Numbered from the stretch's first letter, positions 21,827 through 34,797 are shown. The stretch is DNA of 64,000 nt from Altimarinus sp964500515 (GCA_964500515.1 CAZCNE010000003.1:1-64000), one strand, 5' to 3'. Notes: generated from the sequence alone by a model not told the origin. A program made the numbers and translations.

Positions 21827-23242
21827 ATGGAAAATAACCAAAAAAATGAAGAAATTGATACTAAAAAAAATATAGATGATCATAATAATGTATTAATTGA
21901 AGAATTAAATTCTGAAAATATAATTGATTATAATAGTTCTGTTGAATGAGCTGATTTTAAAAAAGAAACACAAAAAAACATATATGATATATATTATACA
22001 ATATTTTTTATTATTGTAATCATACTTGTATTATTTCTTCTTTATTATTTAAACAACTCAAATGAAAAAATAATTGAAACAACTTCATTTAATTCATGTA
22101 ACTCAAAAACTATAGTATTTGAGCCAGAAATCATATTAGAAGATACAACAAATATAGATGAATTAATTTCTACAGATTCAAATAATTCTCAAAATTCAAT
22201 ATCAATAAATAAGTGAAATAACCTTAGTTGGGATGAAATATATGATTACTTTTCAAAAAAAGATATGTGAGGCAAATTTGCTAATTATTGAAATTATTCT
22301 GAAGTTAAAACATTTGTAAATAAATATAATTCCACTGACACAAAAATTCTTGTGGCAAGTTTTTATTGAAGTTCATGAAATGATAATTCTATAAATTTAT
22401 ATATAAATTACAATGAATGACCTGCGATTATCTTTTTAAATTCGTATGAAGCAGTTGATTGGAAAATAACTTGAATCAATGATAATATAAAAGCTTTGAT
22501 ATATATAAGCTATGATATTTGAAGTACCATAAATATAGATAAAAAAATTCCAGTTTTTTATAAAGATAGAACATATATTGATTATGAGCTATCACCAAAT
22601 TGTTATATTGAACCTTTATTGCATTGTAAAAATTATTGATATTTATCATTAAATAAATTTATAAGAAATATTTTTTGAAAAGACATGTATGGTTTTAGTG
22701 CAAATACTTGAAAAATACCATGAAAAATAATTGATGAATATTATTTGTCTACACTAAAAAAAGAGTATGAAGATATTATAAATAAACATAAAATATCTAC
22801 TGTTCCTATAAATAAAATATTTTGAGAAAACACCGATAAAACATGGTGACACTATTTAAATCCAGAAAATGATATACCAACTTGAGAATTTAAAGCTTTT
22901 TATATAAATACCAATGATCCAAAAAAAGTAATAAAATCTGAAAATGTAAAGAATATTTCTATAAGTGATTCTTGAAATAAATTTTATGGGATTAATTCTC
23001 AAGACTTTTGAGCATATTATGTTTGATATTTCAATTATGACAAAGATGAAATTGTAAAAATTCAATATGATACAAGTTGGAGTGAGATGAAAATTTATAT
23101 TGATTGAGAACAAATTAATCCTGATAATTCTAGTTGATGAAAAGATATTTTTTACAATTTTAAAAAATGAAAACATAAAATTGAGGTAGAATATATAAAT
23201 AATTGGCATACTGTTAAATATAAAGTTATATTTAAACAATAA
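21827..23242 (+). CDS. Single-pass membrane protein with large extracytoplasmic domain, unknown function
   Basis: 471 residues. An acidic cytoplasmic N-terminus of about 55 residues is followed by one strongly hydrophobic helix (IYYTIFFIIVIILVLFLLYY) near residues 60-80 and about 390 extracytoplasmic residues rich in Tyr, Asn, Ile and Asp. Internal segments such as LVASFYGSSGNDNSINLYI look beta-rich. The C-terminal 80 residues (DGEQINPDNSSGGKDIFYNFKKGKHKIEVEY) read like an Ig- or PKD-type strand pattern. No catalytic motif or family is recognised. It lies between the ABC-F gene and the convergent PGRP-SpoIID gene. A surface role is inferred from topology. Confidence 0.7.
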
Positions 23243-23405
23243 ATATAAAGGATTATATTATTTCTGATATAAAAATAAATAACTAAATAAAAGTTAAACA
23301 ATGATTATTATAATGCAATGAATTAACATAAAACTCATAATTCTATTTACACAAATTTTTGCAGACTCCCAAGAGATTAGAAAGAAATAAATTTATCTTA
23401 ATAAA

Positions 23406-25337
23406 CTACATTTTCTCTAAACTAACTCAATTTAAATAATACTTAACAATCATTTCACTAGTCCATCATTTTGATGCAAGATAAGTTGCTCATGCTCAAG
23501 AAATTCATACTCAATGCCCTGATTTTGTTTTTCAAACAGATCCTGGATCAAAAACACTAGTTAAAAATGGATAATCTCAACTTGAACATTTTGCATTATT
23601 TTGTTTACAATAATCTAGATAGCTCATTGTTTTACCGCTACTTTGAGAAAAATACCATGGTTTTATTATTTTTCAATTATAAGTAATAATTTGATTTTCT
23701 GTTTCATCTACAATTTTGTTTATACGTGGACTTCTAAGTTCTAATCAATATCAAAGATATTTTTGAAATACATCAGAATCATCAGATCAATCATAAAATT
23801 CTCATGGAAATTTGCGAGCTTCACTTGTATACCATCTAGCATAAGTTCTTGCGGCTATTATTATTGTTTTAATTTTTTCAGAATTATCACCATCACTTAC
23901 TTCTCCAAGTCATTTCAGATAATCTGAGAAAATAACTTCGTTTACAACAATTAACTTATCGTCTTTAACATACAAAATAATGTTTCACTTAAATTTATTA
24001 TCATTATATCTATTTTCTTTATCCCATTCAGGTTTTCTTTCCCAAGAACTAATTGTCAAATATCATCATTCAGGCGAAGAAATAGAAATTTTTTCCAGTT
24101 CTATTTGATTTTCAAAAATCAATTTTCAATTTTTAACTTCAATTTTATAATCTTTTCAAGATTTATTTACTACTATTTTACTCTCATTTGGATAAGATAA
24201 CTTAATTTTTATACTTTGACTTTTATCAAAGTTTGAGTTATTTGTATACATTGAGTTATTAGAATTTTGTTTATTTTTTATATTTGTTAAAACTTTTATT
24301 TTTAATTGCATTAATAGTTTTTCATTTAATCATCTAGAATTATCAATCCTATAATCAATAATAGCTAAAAGTTTCAATAAATCATATTCTTTCATAGCTT
24401 CAAGTTTATGATCAAGCCTTGTTTTTTCTTCATTTGTAGGAATATTTTGGCTTGAAGATGGAATATTTTCTTTTAATCCTTCAGAACTAAGATCCAAGTT
24501 TCTTAATTCTGTTTTTAACCATTGTAATTGTGTATACAGAGTATTTCAAGGACATGAGGTAATTCAAGCATCTTTATGTCAAATTATTGTATCACTTTGA
24601 AAATTACTTAAATATGATGAACAATCCTTACAATCTTTGTGATATGAATGATATCAACTAAGATTTATTCAATATTTTTTTGAAAGAAATATAATTAATT
24701 TTTTAAGAGATTCGTATTGTTGAGGATTTATCGCATTATCTTGATATTTTCAAATTATAGAAATTCAAACTGTAGAATAATTATTCCACAAAGTATGAGC
24801 TCAAACAACATAATCTCATCATGCTCTTCATTCAAAAATCTCTCAATTTAATCAAATCAAATAATTATAACCTATGTCTCACCGTTTTCTTGTGATTGTA
24901 TGGTATTTATAAATTGATCTAATTGCATCATAAGAATCTTTACTATCAGTGTCAGTGTGATGAACAACTATAGCTTTAACATGTTTTGTTTTAGTTATTG
25001 GCCACACAAGCTTATGTCAATTTTCTTCTCTAATTACTTCACTAGCAGTAAAATCATCTGGATAATTTGTAGTTAAAAAATTATCAATTGTTTCTCTTTT
25101 TTCTCTAGCAGCTTTTTGTGTTTTTGTTTCTTCTTTTTTAGCTTCAGATTCCAATTTTTTATAATAATCTTGCCAAACTTTACTATCTTTATATCTCAAA
25201 GATTCATCAGCTCACCATTCACTTCTTGAAATTATATTTAAATTTTCACTTCAAAAAGCAGATTTAACTTGTAAAATACCAAAAAATAATCAAAAAAATA
25301 ACAAATTTATCCAAAATCATTTTAAAACTTTACTCAT
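23406..25337 (-). CDS. Secreted two-domain peptidoglycan enzyme: PGRP-type amidase plus SpoIID/LytB domain
   Basis: 643 residues with an N-terminal signal peptide (FWINLLFFGLFFGILQVKSAFG). A Lys/Glu-rich segment follows, then a PGRP/amidase_2 domain at about residues 110-270: IVVHHTDT near 126, NYLIGLNGEIFEGRAGG, and GHKDAGITSCPG near 252. These supply the His, His and Cys zinc ligands of active N-acetylmuramoyl-L-alanine amidases. After a helical linker, the SpoIID-like domain spans about 410-643 with KTIIIAARTYAR and a C-terminal GHGVGISGAGATYLASKG, as in SpoIID murein lytic transglycosylases. The protein could cleave both peptide and glycan parts of peptidoglycan, either its own or that of a neighbouring cell. 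Confidence 0.88.
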
Positions 25338-25381
25338 AGCGATATTTATGTTAAAATATTAAAAACATATAATTTTTATTT

Positions 25382-26512
25382 ATGTACAAAACTATTATAA
25401 TTTCATTTAAAAAATTTACAAATTTTGCTTTAATATTTGTAATTTTAATTTCTTTATTTTCTTGTAGTTTACCTGATTTTTTAGCTTGAAAAAAAGAAGA
25501 AAAAAATATTGATACTTTTAAATCTATAGAAAACTTATGAATAAACGAAGTTTGAGTTGCCTTGAGTATAAATGTTGGAACTCAATTTTACAAAAATCAA
25601 TCCTTAAAATGAAGTGATTCTTATAATTTCAATAATGAAGTAATTTCAATTTCAACAATAAATAATAATCAAAATTTAGCGAATGAAATGCTAATTACAA
25701 AAAATGTTTTAGCATTGAAAGATTATCAAAATATCTTGAAAGTAGATTTAAAATGATTTCTTTCTTCTTGAGATGATAGACAAGATGCTTTTGATAGCTT
25801 AATAAACCAATTAAAATTGAGATACAATAATTGATATAAAAATTGAAATAATTTAATTGAACAAATTGACTTATTGGAAAATAATAAAAAGGAAATAGAA
25901 TTATCACTAAACAATATAAAAGAAAATATAAATAATAATTTAAAAAATTATAATACTCAGTGATTAAGCGAAAATATAAATAATTATATAACAACAAAAA
26001 ATAATCTAAATAAAATAGAAATATATTTAATATTTACAAAAAGATTTTTAAGTCAATATCATTTTTTGACAAATTATAATAAAGATTTGTTAAATACTTT
26101 AATTTTAAATGAAGATGTTATAGTAAAAGATTCTTTTGTCATAATTCCTTGATCTTGAAGGGAAACTCTTGATAAATTAAATTTACTTTATGATGAACAA
26201 AATCTTATAGATAAAGCAAAAGATTTAAAAAATTCAACAATAAGGATTTGAACAAGTTCATATAATTCTATACAAAATAAAATTTCAGAAATTAAATCAT
26301 CACCACTTCTTGATAATTTATGAAAAAATACAAATAATTCTACAAAAAATAATTCTAATGATTTACTAAATATTGATTCAAATTCTTATGATAATACAAA
26401 CTCAAGTGAAAAAGTATGGCTTTTTTGAGACCCATTTAATATAAAAAATACTGATTGAATTGTTCCTGTTTACAAACAAACTTGAAATATAAATTTTTGA
26501 GAAGATAAATAA
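25382..26512 (+). CDS. Probable lipoprotein of unknown function with coiled-coil middle
   Basis: 376 residues. The N-terminus has basic residues, a hydrophobic stretch (FALIFVILISLFSC) and a lipobox-like LFSC cysteine near residue 31, so it is likely exported and lipid-anchored. Residues about 120-240 are Asn/Lys/Glu-rich with heptad-like spacing, suggesting a coiled coil. The C-terminal third is Asn/Ser-rich and disordered before a short hydrophobic end. It diverges from the PGRP-SpoIID gene, with their starts 44 bases apart, so both probably share a promoter region. No family is recognised. Confidence 0.7.
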
Positions 26513-26648
26513 TTTATAATGATTTTTACTAAAAAAATCAAATCATAAAATCAAATTATTTTTTGCATTTTTTTTATTTTTAGCTATAATAGATTGACTT
26601 TATCTAGTGTATTTTCTGGAAAAGTATTTTATTTTTTAAAAATACAGT

Positions 26649-26921
26649 ATGTCAATTACAAAAGAAAAAAAGAAAAAGATTATCTCTGATTTTGCACAAA
26701 CAAAATGAGATACTGGTTCTGCAGAAGTTCAAATAGCAGTTCTTACAGCAAAAATAGAAAATTTAAAAGAACATCTTGATGATCATAAAAACGATAATCA
26801 CTCAAGAAGATGAATTATACTTATGGTTGCAAAAAGAAGAAAAATGCTAAATTATCTAAAAAAGAAAAATCCTGAAAAATTTGAAGAAGTTATAAAAAAA
26901 CTTAATATTAGAAAAGCATAA
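26649..26921 (+). CDS. rpsO: 30S ribosomal protein S15
   Basis: 90 residues, the usual length. S15 binds 16S rRNA early in assembly of the platform of the small subunit. Recognisable parts are TKGDTGSAEVQIAVLTAKI, HLDDHKNDNHSRRGI and MLNYLKKKNPEKFEEV. TGA codes for the conserved glycines in TKGDTGS and SRRG, a clear demonstration of the altered code. The gene stands alone and is followed at once by a strong terminator that overlaps the stop codon of the convergent rel gene. Confidence 0.97.
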
Positions 26922-26948
26922 AAATTTAATTTTCTCTATTATTAAATT

Positions 26949-26975
26949 AAATCCTCTCTTTTAGAGGATTTTTTT
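26949..26975. terminator. rpsO terminator overlapping the end of rel
   Basis: AAATCCTCT and AGAGGATTT form a stem followed by a run of T on the plus strand. The TAA of the minus-strand rel gene (26974) lies in that T run. Confidence 0.88.
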
Positions 26976-29175
26976 ACATCTTTATTTCTTTTATGTTTGC
27001 ACTAAGCAAACTACCTCAAAAATTTAATTTTACTCTATCAACTACTCTATCAATAAGTAAATAATCATGATCAGGAATTTCAAGCTTCAAATTTATTTCA
27101 TATTTTTTAAAATCAAGCTTTCTTGAATTTATTTCTTCTATATTTATTGACATAGAATATATTATTTCAGATAATTCCTTTACAATTCATATTTTATCTA
27201 TAAAAACAAAACTTACAGATACAATAATATTATTTCATTCTTCTCATAATCTATAAGCTGGAAGCAATCTTTCTTTGTTTACATTTTTCAAAATTGAACA
27301 ATTTCTATTATGAACTGTTACAACTCATTTTGAATTTATATGTCATACAATTTTATTTGGTATATTCAAAGAAATACATTTTTTACATACTTTATAATTA
27401 ATTCATTTTTCTCAACCTATAATAATATCTTCTTTTTTAATACTTTTTTTATCTTGTGTTTTTTTTCAAATATTTTCCTGTGTTTTTTTACTTATTAAGT
27501 TTTTTGTTTTCATTATCTTTCTAATAACAGAAGATGGATTAATAGAAAAATTTCAAACTTGCTCAAGAATTGAAATTCTTTCTTCTAAATCATTTTCTTT
27601 TCAATCCAAGACTTTTAAAACTGAATATTCTTTATCAAGTAAAGGCAAATTTATTTTTTCCAAATATCTGTTAATAATACTTTTTCAAGTTTCTACATTT
27701 ATGTCTTTATTTTCTTTATTTAAAAATGATCTAATTCTATCTTTTGCTCTTGTTGTTTTTACAAAAGATAACCGAAAAGGGCTAGGGATTTTTGAACTAT
27801 CTGTAATTATTTCTATAACATCTCAATTATTTAATTCTTTATCTAAAGGATAAATTCTTCAATCTATTTTAGCTAAAACTGTATGATTTCAAATTTCTGA
27901 ATGAATTGCATAAGCAAAATCTATTGCTGTTGATCAAGCTGGCAGGTTTATAGATAATCACTTAGGAGTAAAAACAAATATTCTGTCTTTAAAAACATCT
28001 ATCTTTAAAGATGACATAAAATCAATATTTCATAAATTCTCAGTCAAACTTTTCAATTCCTTAACCCAATCAATATCATTTGCAACTTTACTTCATTTTT
28101 CTTTATATTCAAAATGTGCAGCAACTCAGATATCCGCATATTCATCCATTTCAAAAGTCTTTATTTGAATCTCAGTTGGTTGTTGTCTAAAACTTTTTAA
28201 AAAACCTATAATTGTAGTATGCAAACTTCTATATCAATTTGGCTTTGGTAAAGCGATATAATCTTTAAATCTATTTGGAATTGGACTCCATTTGCTATGA
28301 ATTAATCATAAAACTTTATAACAAGTAGGTATATCTTCAAGCAAAATTTTTATTCAAAATAAATCATACATTGATTCTACATTTTCATATCATTTTCTTT
28401 TTATTTTTTTATAAATAGAATAAACTGATTTTACTCTATATGTAATTGCATATTTTTCTACCTCTCATTTTAATAATTCTTCTATTTCTGACTTTGCATT
28501 ATTATAAAAATAATTTATATTTGAACTAAAATTATGTAATTCTGTTTTTATTTTCCTGTATTCAATTGGTTCTAAAAATTTAAAACATTCTTCTTCTAAA
28601 TTATTTTTTAAAGTATATAATCACAGTCTATCTGCAATTGGAGCATATATATTTAAAGTTTCTAAAGCTATTCTTTCTTGTTTTTCTGGTTTTGGATGGA
28701 ATTTTAAAGTTCTCATGTTGTGAAGTCTATCTGACAACTTGATAAAGATTACTCGCAAATCTTGAGCCATTGCAACAAACATTTTTCTTAAACTTCATAT
28801 ATTTCTCTCTTCTCATTCATATCTAACTTTTGATAATTTTTTTAATCATTCGCACAAAAAAGCAACTTCTTTTCAAAAAGTAGAAGTAATTTCATCAATT
28901 GTCCTATCAGTATCTTCAATTACATCATGTAAAATACAAGCTTTGATTGATACTAGATCTGGCTTTAAATCAGCCAAAATCAAAGCAGCATCAACTGGAT
29001 GCAAGAGATAAGGATCTCAAGAAAGTCTAACTTGTCATTCATGAGCTTCTTTTGCAAAATCATATGCTTTATATATTTCATCTGAAATATAATCATAATC
29101 CAAATCTTGCATATACAATGAAACTTTTTTTATTAAATCTTTAAGTTTTTTATCAGTTTTTGAATAATCAAGCAT
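26974..29175 (-). CDS. rel: Rel/SpoT family (p)ppGpp synthetase/hydrolase
   Basis: 733 residues, full length for a long RSH protein. From the N-terminus: an HD hydrolase domain (LLHPVDAALILADL, ACILHDVIEDT); SDRLHNMRTL; a synthetase domain with HSKWSPIPNRFKDYIALPK and GYRSLHTTIIG near residue 310; a TGS domain (VFTPKGLSINLPAGSTAIDFAYAIHS); then a C-terminal zinc-finger-like part (CKKC) and ACT domain. It makes and degrades the alarmone (p)ppGpp on the ribosome in response to starvation. HD and synthetase motifs both look intact, so a bifunctional enzyme is likely. It is convergent with rpsO and shares its terminator region. Confidence 0.94.
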
Positions 29176-29324
29176 AACTTTTAAAGTTAATTATATAGTA
29201 TTACTATAATATATATTTTACTCTTTTTCAAATATTGTCAAAATTATATAAACATAAAAACATATTGACTTTATAAATTTATAATTAAAATATATATAAT
29301 TTATGTAATTATAATACTATAAAT

Positions 29325-30500
29325 ATGAAAGAATTAATAGAAAAGAATTTAAATTATTTAAATAATTACCCTATTTTCAGTAATAATAATGATATTATAA
29401 AAAAGATAGTAGACATGTTAAATAAAGATAGAATTATTATAATTTCTGGTATGAGATGATTAAATAAAACTGGTATTATTAAAGAATTTTTAGAAAAAAC
29501 ACAAACAAAAAACTATATATATGTTAATGATGAAATTGACAATAATAATAAAATGAAAAATTATTGAGATTTTTTTAAGTTTTTAATTTCATATAAGATA
29601 AAAAATAGATTTTGTAATATCATAATACTACAAAATCCAAATAAATTGGAAGATATTAAAAATATCATATTAGAGTTATACAAAAGTAAAGAATATAAAA
29701 TTATTGTTATTTGAAATAATATACAAATAGACTGAATTGAAGAATTTGAAATTTGTAATAGTATAGTACTACAAAATTGTAGTTTTTCTAAAAATAATTG
29801 GAAAACTCTATTAATATATTGAAATTTAAATGCTGTAAAAATTTTAAATAATGATTATTTTAAAAAAGAGTACTTAGAGTGAATCAAAAATGAAATTTTA
29901 CTTTTTGATGTACTTAAACCATACAAAATCAAATCTATAGAATTGTATAATTATACTATTACATATTTAGCATTATTACAAAATTCTGTATCATATAGAG
30001 AATTGCATAGAATTTTATCAAGTGAAAAAATAGAAACTAATTTAAAAACATTGAGTGATTATATAGATTATGCTATCAATGCAAAATTGGTAAAAAAATG
30101 TCTGACTTATGATGTAAAAAATAAAAGAGAAATGATTTCTAAATTAAAATTCTATTTTACAGATATCTGATTAAGAAATATATTTGCATGAAAAGTTTTG
30201 GATGATTTTGTGTTAATAGAAAATATAATTTATAATAATCTTTTTTCGAAATATAAAAATATATATAACTGAATAAATTGAACTTATAATTTTAGTTTTT
30301 TTATAAAAGATAATAAAACTTATATTCAAATAATAAAAGATTTTAAAGAAAGCATAATAAAAAATGAAACGAGTAGATTAAATAAACTAAATAAAAAATG
30401 AAACAATATAATTATAATTTGAAACCTAGATTATATAGATTATAACAAAGAAGAAAAGTGAGTAAAAATAATCTGATTAAACTTTTTAGATACTTTATAA
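29325..30500 (+). CDS. AAA-type ATPase/DUF4143-like protein with degenerate P-loop
   Basis: 391 residues with the layout of the ATPases that carry a C-terminal DUF4143 nuclease-like domain: an ATPase core (residues 30-180), a winged-helix part (YRELHRILSSEKIETNLKTLSDYI), and a C-terminal domain. Where relatives have G-x-R-R-x-G-K-T-T/S, this protein has SGMRGLNKTGIIKEF, so the second glycine and the Thr/Ser after Lys-Thr are changed. Walker B is also weak (NIIILQNPNK, with no acidic pair). ATP hydrolysis is therefore doubtful. Family members are widespread in reduced bacteria and often poorly understood. The gene stands alone between rel and the VirB6-like gene. Confidence 0.7.
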
Positions 30501-30515
30501 ATTTAATTTGGAGAA

Positions 30516-32726
30516 TTAATTTGTAGAATATTCTAATCATCATAATTCTTCTAATTTACGTAATATTTTTGTAACACCATCCTCATTAAATACATTTTCT
30601 AATTCAGCTTTTAATTTATCCTTATCACTAATTCTTCCATCTAAAGCTTGTTTAAGAGATTTGACAAGTATATCAAGGTCTCCTACTTGATATTTACCAT
30701 TTTCTTTTTCAGGATTTCAACTAATATCAAGTTTTAATCACTCTCTATTTATTCAATAATTATTATTTGCAATATTTATATTTTGAGTTTGAGTAGTTGA
30801 AGTTTGAGTTTGTGATCAAGCAGAAGATCAATCCATATATGAACGAATTGTTTCTTTTAAAGTTCCATCTCAAAATATATATCAATCTTTATCATTTGCT
30901 TTTTTTAATATTTCAGACATCTCATCATATTCTCTCTTATATGCTGATTGTACAAATCTTTCAGTATCTTCTTTTCAAACAATTTTTTCTAAGTTCTTCA
31001 TAAAAGCATTATTAAATTTTTCATTTGTTGCAAGATTAACAGCTCAAAAATCTTTTACCATATCTCAGAAAGCTTGCTTATATTGCTTTCAATCAAGTGT
31101 TTCTAATTTATCAAATCTTTTATATATTTCTTTTTCTCCTGGACTTGAAAACCATTTTTCTCATAAAGACCTTTCTTTCTTTCCCATTTCTTGTTTTGCT
31201 TTTAAAACTCACATTTCGGCAGCTTTCATGGCAGATCAAATGCTTGCTCAAGTTCATGGTATTGGAATTAATTTAGGTAAATCAAGGGCAATATTTCAAA
31301 CTTCTGAACCTATTTTTGTAAATGGGCTAACAACTTTTTCAGTAATTTTTGTTTTACCTAAAGCTGTCATAACAGCTACCCATAAAAATGCTAATCAAAA
31401 TATCTTTAAAATAATATATAGTAATGCATTTTTTGCCTCTTTAAGTCATAATAAAGCTGTATTAAAAGCATTCTCAGTTTGATCTCAAGTTAATCATGTA
31501 ATTCTAAGGTTTGTTGCTCATAAATTCATTCATTTTTCGCTAAATAACTTATTATTTGTAGTATCTGCCTTACCTAATCATTCTCATATTATAAATAAAA
31601 ATATCAATCAAAAAGATAATGCTGCTGAAACAAAAACAGGAATAAATGCAAGCTTTATAAATTCCTTTATATTAAATTTATCTCAAAAAGCTTCCATTCA
31701 AAATAAATTTTTTCATCCAAAAAAATAAAACAATCAAAATAATGGAGATAAAGCCATATAAATCCAAAGCATTATAAATCTTACAAATAAAACTATAAAT
31801 AATGCCATGAGTATAACTAAAAAAATTAGCAAAAATAAAGAATCGAAAATAACTTTTGCTCACAATTTAAGTATACTTGGAGCCATAGATAATTTTGTTT
31901 CATTAATTTTTGTTATTGATCAAACATCCATTATTCAAAAACCGTAAACAGCCAATACTCATCAAATTTTTACATTTCAATCTTCAGTACTTCTTTGTGA
32001 TATGATATCTCCTATTGTTGTCTCTCATGAATTTTCTCCATCTTCACATTCAAAAAATTTTGACTCTTTATTATTTGAGTTTGTATTTCATTCTGACATT
32101 CATTGTAAATTAAGCACCCAATTTTTACACCGTCATTTTACTGGTACCTTGAGTAATTCAGTTTTTGTGTTGATTGTTTCTGTTGGCCATGTAAAAATTT
32201 GAACTGTCAAAACTGATGAAATAGATACAACAAACTGGACAAAAAACCATGATACTGGAACTATCAAAACTCAAACTATAAGTCTTGGTAAAGCTTTTTT
32301 TAATTCATAATTTTCTCATCATTTTCATATTATATTCATAAATGAAATAAAAATAAGAATTCAAGCAAAAATAAAATATACAACATTTGAAATAAGAATC
32401 CATACTTCTTTTAAACTATCTGAAATTCAAAAAATTTGTCAATTAATCCATTCTGGATCCAAAAGAATTGTAATTAAAGCTGTTAATCATCAAACTATTC
32501 AAGCAGAAATACCTATAATATATTGAAGTATCAAAACAAGATCATTTATAAGCTTCGCCTCATCACTTCATCCAAAACTATTACTTAAGTTTTCACTAGT
32601 TTGAGCAAATCCTGCTTCTCTAAAAACAAAAAATGTAAAACAAAAAATAAGCATCAAAAAGATACTTTTTTTAAATTTCCTTGAAAAAATTATTTGTTTT
32701 ATTTTTGTTTTTATTTTTTCTAACAT
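30516..32726 (-). CDS. VirB6/TrbL-like polytopic membrane protein
   Basis: 736 residues. A signal-like N-terminal helix is followed by about seven further hydrophobic segments between residues 60 and 450, interrupted by an extracytoplasmic loop with paired cysteines (KWRCKNW, KFFECEDGENS). After residue 480 the protein is soluble, charged and helical. This arrangement resembles the VirB6/TrbL pore component of type IV secretion systems and the type IV-like systems reported in Patescibacteria. No other secretion gene (VirB4, VirB11, pilin) is in the window, so the assignment rests on topology and general sequence feel. An alternative is a lineage-specific membrane scaffold. Confidence 0.5.
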
Positions 32727-32838
32727 AAACATAAATTTTACATTAGAATAATTTTACTATATATTTTTATAAATAGCAAAATTTTTAAATAAAAACTCTT
32801 CCCAAATTGACAAAAAAAAACTTATATTAAAATTGAAT

Positions 32839-34281
32839 TTATCATATTTTTTTCTTGATTATTTCAGTGAAAAGTTTAGGATTTCAAGCTCATTTTGAAG
32901 CTTTCATGCATTGTCAAACAAAAAAACCAAATAAATTTATCTTTCAAGATTTATATTCTTCAACTTGATTTGGGTGATTTTTCAAAACTTCTTCAACTAT
33001 TTTTTCTAAAACTTCTGAGTCATTTTTCTGTCTCAATCATAAATTATCGACTATTTCTTCTGTTTTTCATCATTTTTTAAATAATTCTTCTACAACAATT
33101 TTTGAATTAGTTGAAGAAAGCTCTTCCTTATTTACAAGTTCAATTACTTTTGCTAATTCCTTGGGCTCAAACTTCAAATTACAAATTCATCATTCTTCCT
33201 TACATTCATTTAAAAGTGAAAGTAATATTGTTGTTATGTAACTACAAGATTTTTTAGGATCTCAAGTTAAAGATACCATAGTATCAAAATATAAAGCCAA
33301 ATCTTTGTCTGAACTTATAATTCTAGCATCATCTTCTGCTAGTTTAAATTCATTTAAATATCTTATCCTTTTTTCTACTGGTAGTTCTGGAATTTCATTT
33401 TTTAATTTTTCTATAAATTTATCATCCAAAATCACAGGTAATAAATCTGGTTCTGGAAAATATCTATAATCCATAGCATCTTCTTTGCTTCTTTGAGTAT
33501 TACTAACTCATTTATCATCATCCCATCACCTCGTTTCTTGATCTATAGTTCAAGATGACTCCAAAATCTTTACTTGTCTTATAAATTCAGCATCTATAGC
33601 TCTTGAAATAGCAGAAAAAGAATTAATATTTTTTAACTCAACTCTTGTTCATAAATTTTTTTCTCACTTTTTTCTAATTGAAATATTTACATCACATCTT
33701 AACTGTCATTTTTCCATATCTGCATCAGAAACATCTCAAAATCTAAACATTTTTTGTAATTCTTTTAAAAATTCAACAACTTCTTCTTTATCACTAAAAA
33801 CAGGATCCGTAACAATCTCCATAAGTGGACTTCAAGCTCTATTGTAATCACAAAGAGTTTGTCATCAAGAATGGATTAATTTTCAAGCATCATTTTCTAA
33901 ATGCATATGGTGAATTCAAAATTCTTTAATTTTTCAATCCAATAAAACTTTTACGCTTCAAGTTCAAGTTATAGGTTCATACATTTGAGTTATTTGAAAT
34001 CAATTTGGTAAATCAGGATAAAAATAACTTTTTCTATCAAATCTAGAAATATTATTAATCTTACAATTCATAAGTAATCAAGCTTTAGCTCACAAATAAA
34101 CAACTTCTTGATTCAAACTTGGTAACATTCAAGGAAATCACATACAAATTGGACAAACATTAATATTTGGTTCTTCCGCTAAACTAACAGCATTTTTACA
34201 ATTACAAAAAAATTTAGTTTTTGATTTAACTCTAACATGAATTTCTAATCATATAACTTTTTCATAAGTTTCATAATTCAT
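32839..34281 (-). CDS. gatB: Aspartyl/glutamyl-tRNA amidotransferase subunit B
   Basis: 480 residues, full length. GatB selects misacylated Glu-tRNA-Gln or Asp-tRNA-Asn and phosphorylates the side chain before GatA-derived ammonia amidates it. Visible motifs: YEKVIGLEIHVRVKSKTKFFC, the zinc cysteines in CNCKNAV and NVCPICMGFPG, RFDRKSYFYPDLPNGFQITQ, HLENDAGKLIH, YNRAGSPLMEIVTDP and SKEDAMDYRYFPEPDLLP, with a C-terminal tail domain (KLFTEIIKKK). GatA and GatC are outside the window. This is a core enzyme in genomes lacking GlnRS or AsnRS. Confidence 0.96.
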
Positions 34282-34460
34282 AAATATTTTTTTAATAATA
34301 ATTTTCAATGTATACATAATAATTTTTTTTTTTTAAAACTCAACTTGATTTTGAAAATTAAAAATGTAAAATGTATTCGCATATTTTTGAAGATTTATGT
34401 TAAAGCCTTAAAAAAATAAATCTCATCAAAAAGCAAATTTATATTTGTAAAAAAAATAAA

Positions 34461-34769
34461 ATGGATTTACAAGTTATTATTAATTTGTCTGATGATTTAA
34501 TTGGTTCAAAATCTGTTGTTGAAAGAATTGTTGATATAAATGTGAATCAAAAATTGGACAGTTATCTAAATAAATACAAAAAAGATGATGCAAAATGAGA
34601 AATAAAAATTATTATTGAAAAAAACAAAAAAGAACTTTTTGATTGAAAAATAAATGCTTCTTTTGATTGAGATAACTATTTTTCAGAGAGAGAAGATTAT
34701 AAAAATCTTGATGATTTGATAAATAATTTATTTAATCATATAAAAGAGCAATTAAGTGACAAAAAATAA
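34461..34769 (+). CDS. Ribosome hibernation promoting factor (HPF/RaiA family)
   Basis: 102 residues, matching the short HPF/YfiA form. The pattern of an N-terminal strand (MDLQVIINLSDDLI), a helix (DINVNQKLDSYLNKY), strands with GEIKIIIEKNKKELFDGKINASF, and a final helix (YKNLDDLINNLFNHIKEQL) is that of the S30EA/sigma-54 modulation fold. These proteins bind the decoding region of 30S subunits in slow growth and protect idle ribosomes. Together with rel this gives the window two stress-response translation genes. It ends at a strong terminator shared with the convergent radical-SAM gene. Confidence 0.72.
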
Positions 34770-34797
34770 AAATTAAAAAAATCCAAGTTATTTTATG

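Noticed and set aside
22856..23239. 127-residue minus-strand frame
   Set aside because: It lies antisense to the end of the membrane protein gene at 21827-23242, whose own frame is complete with TGA as glycine.
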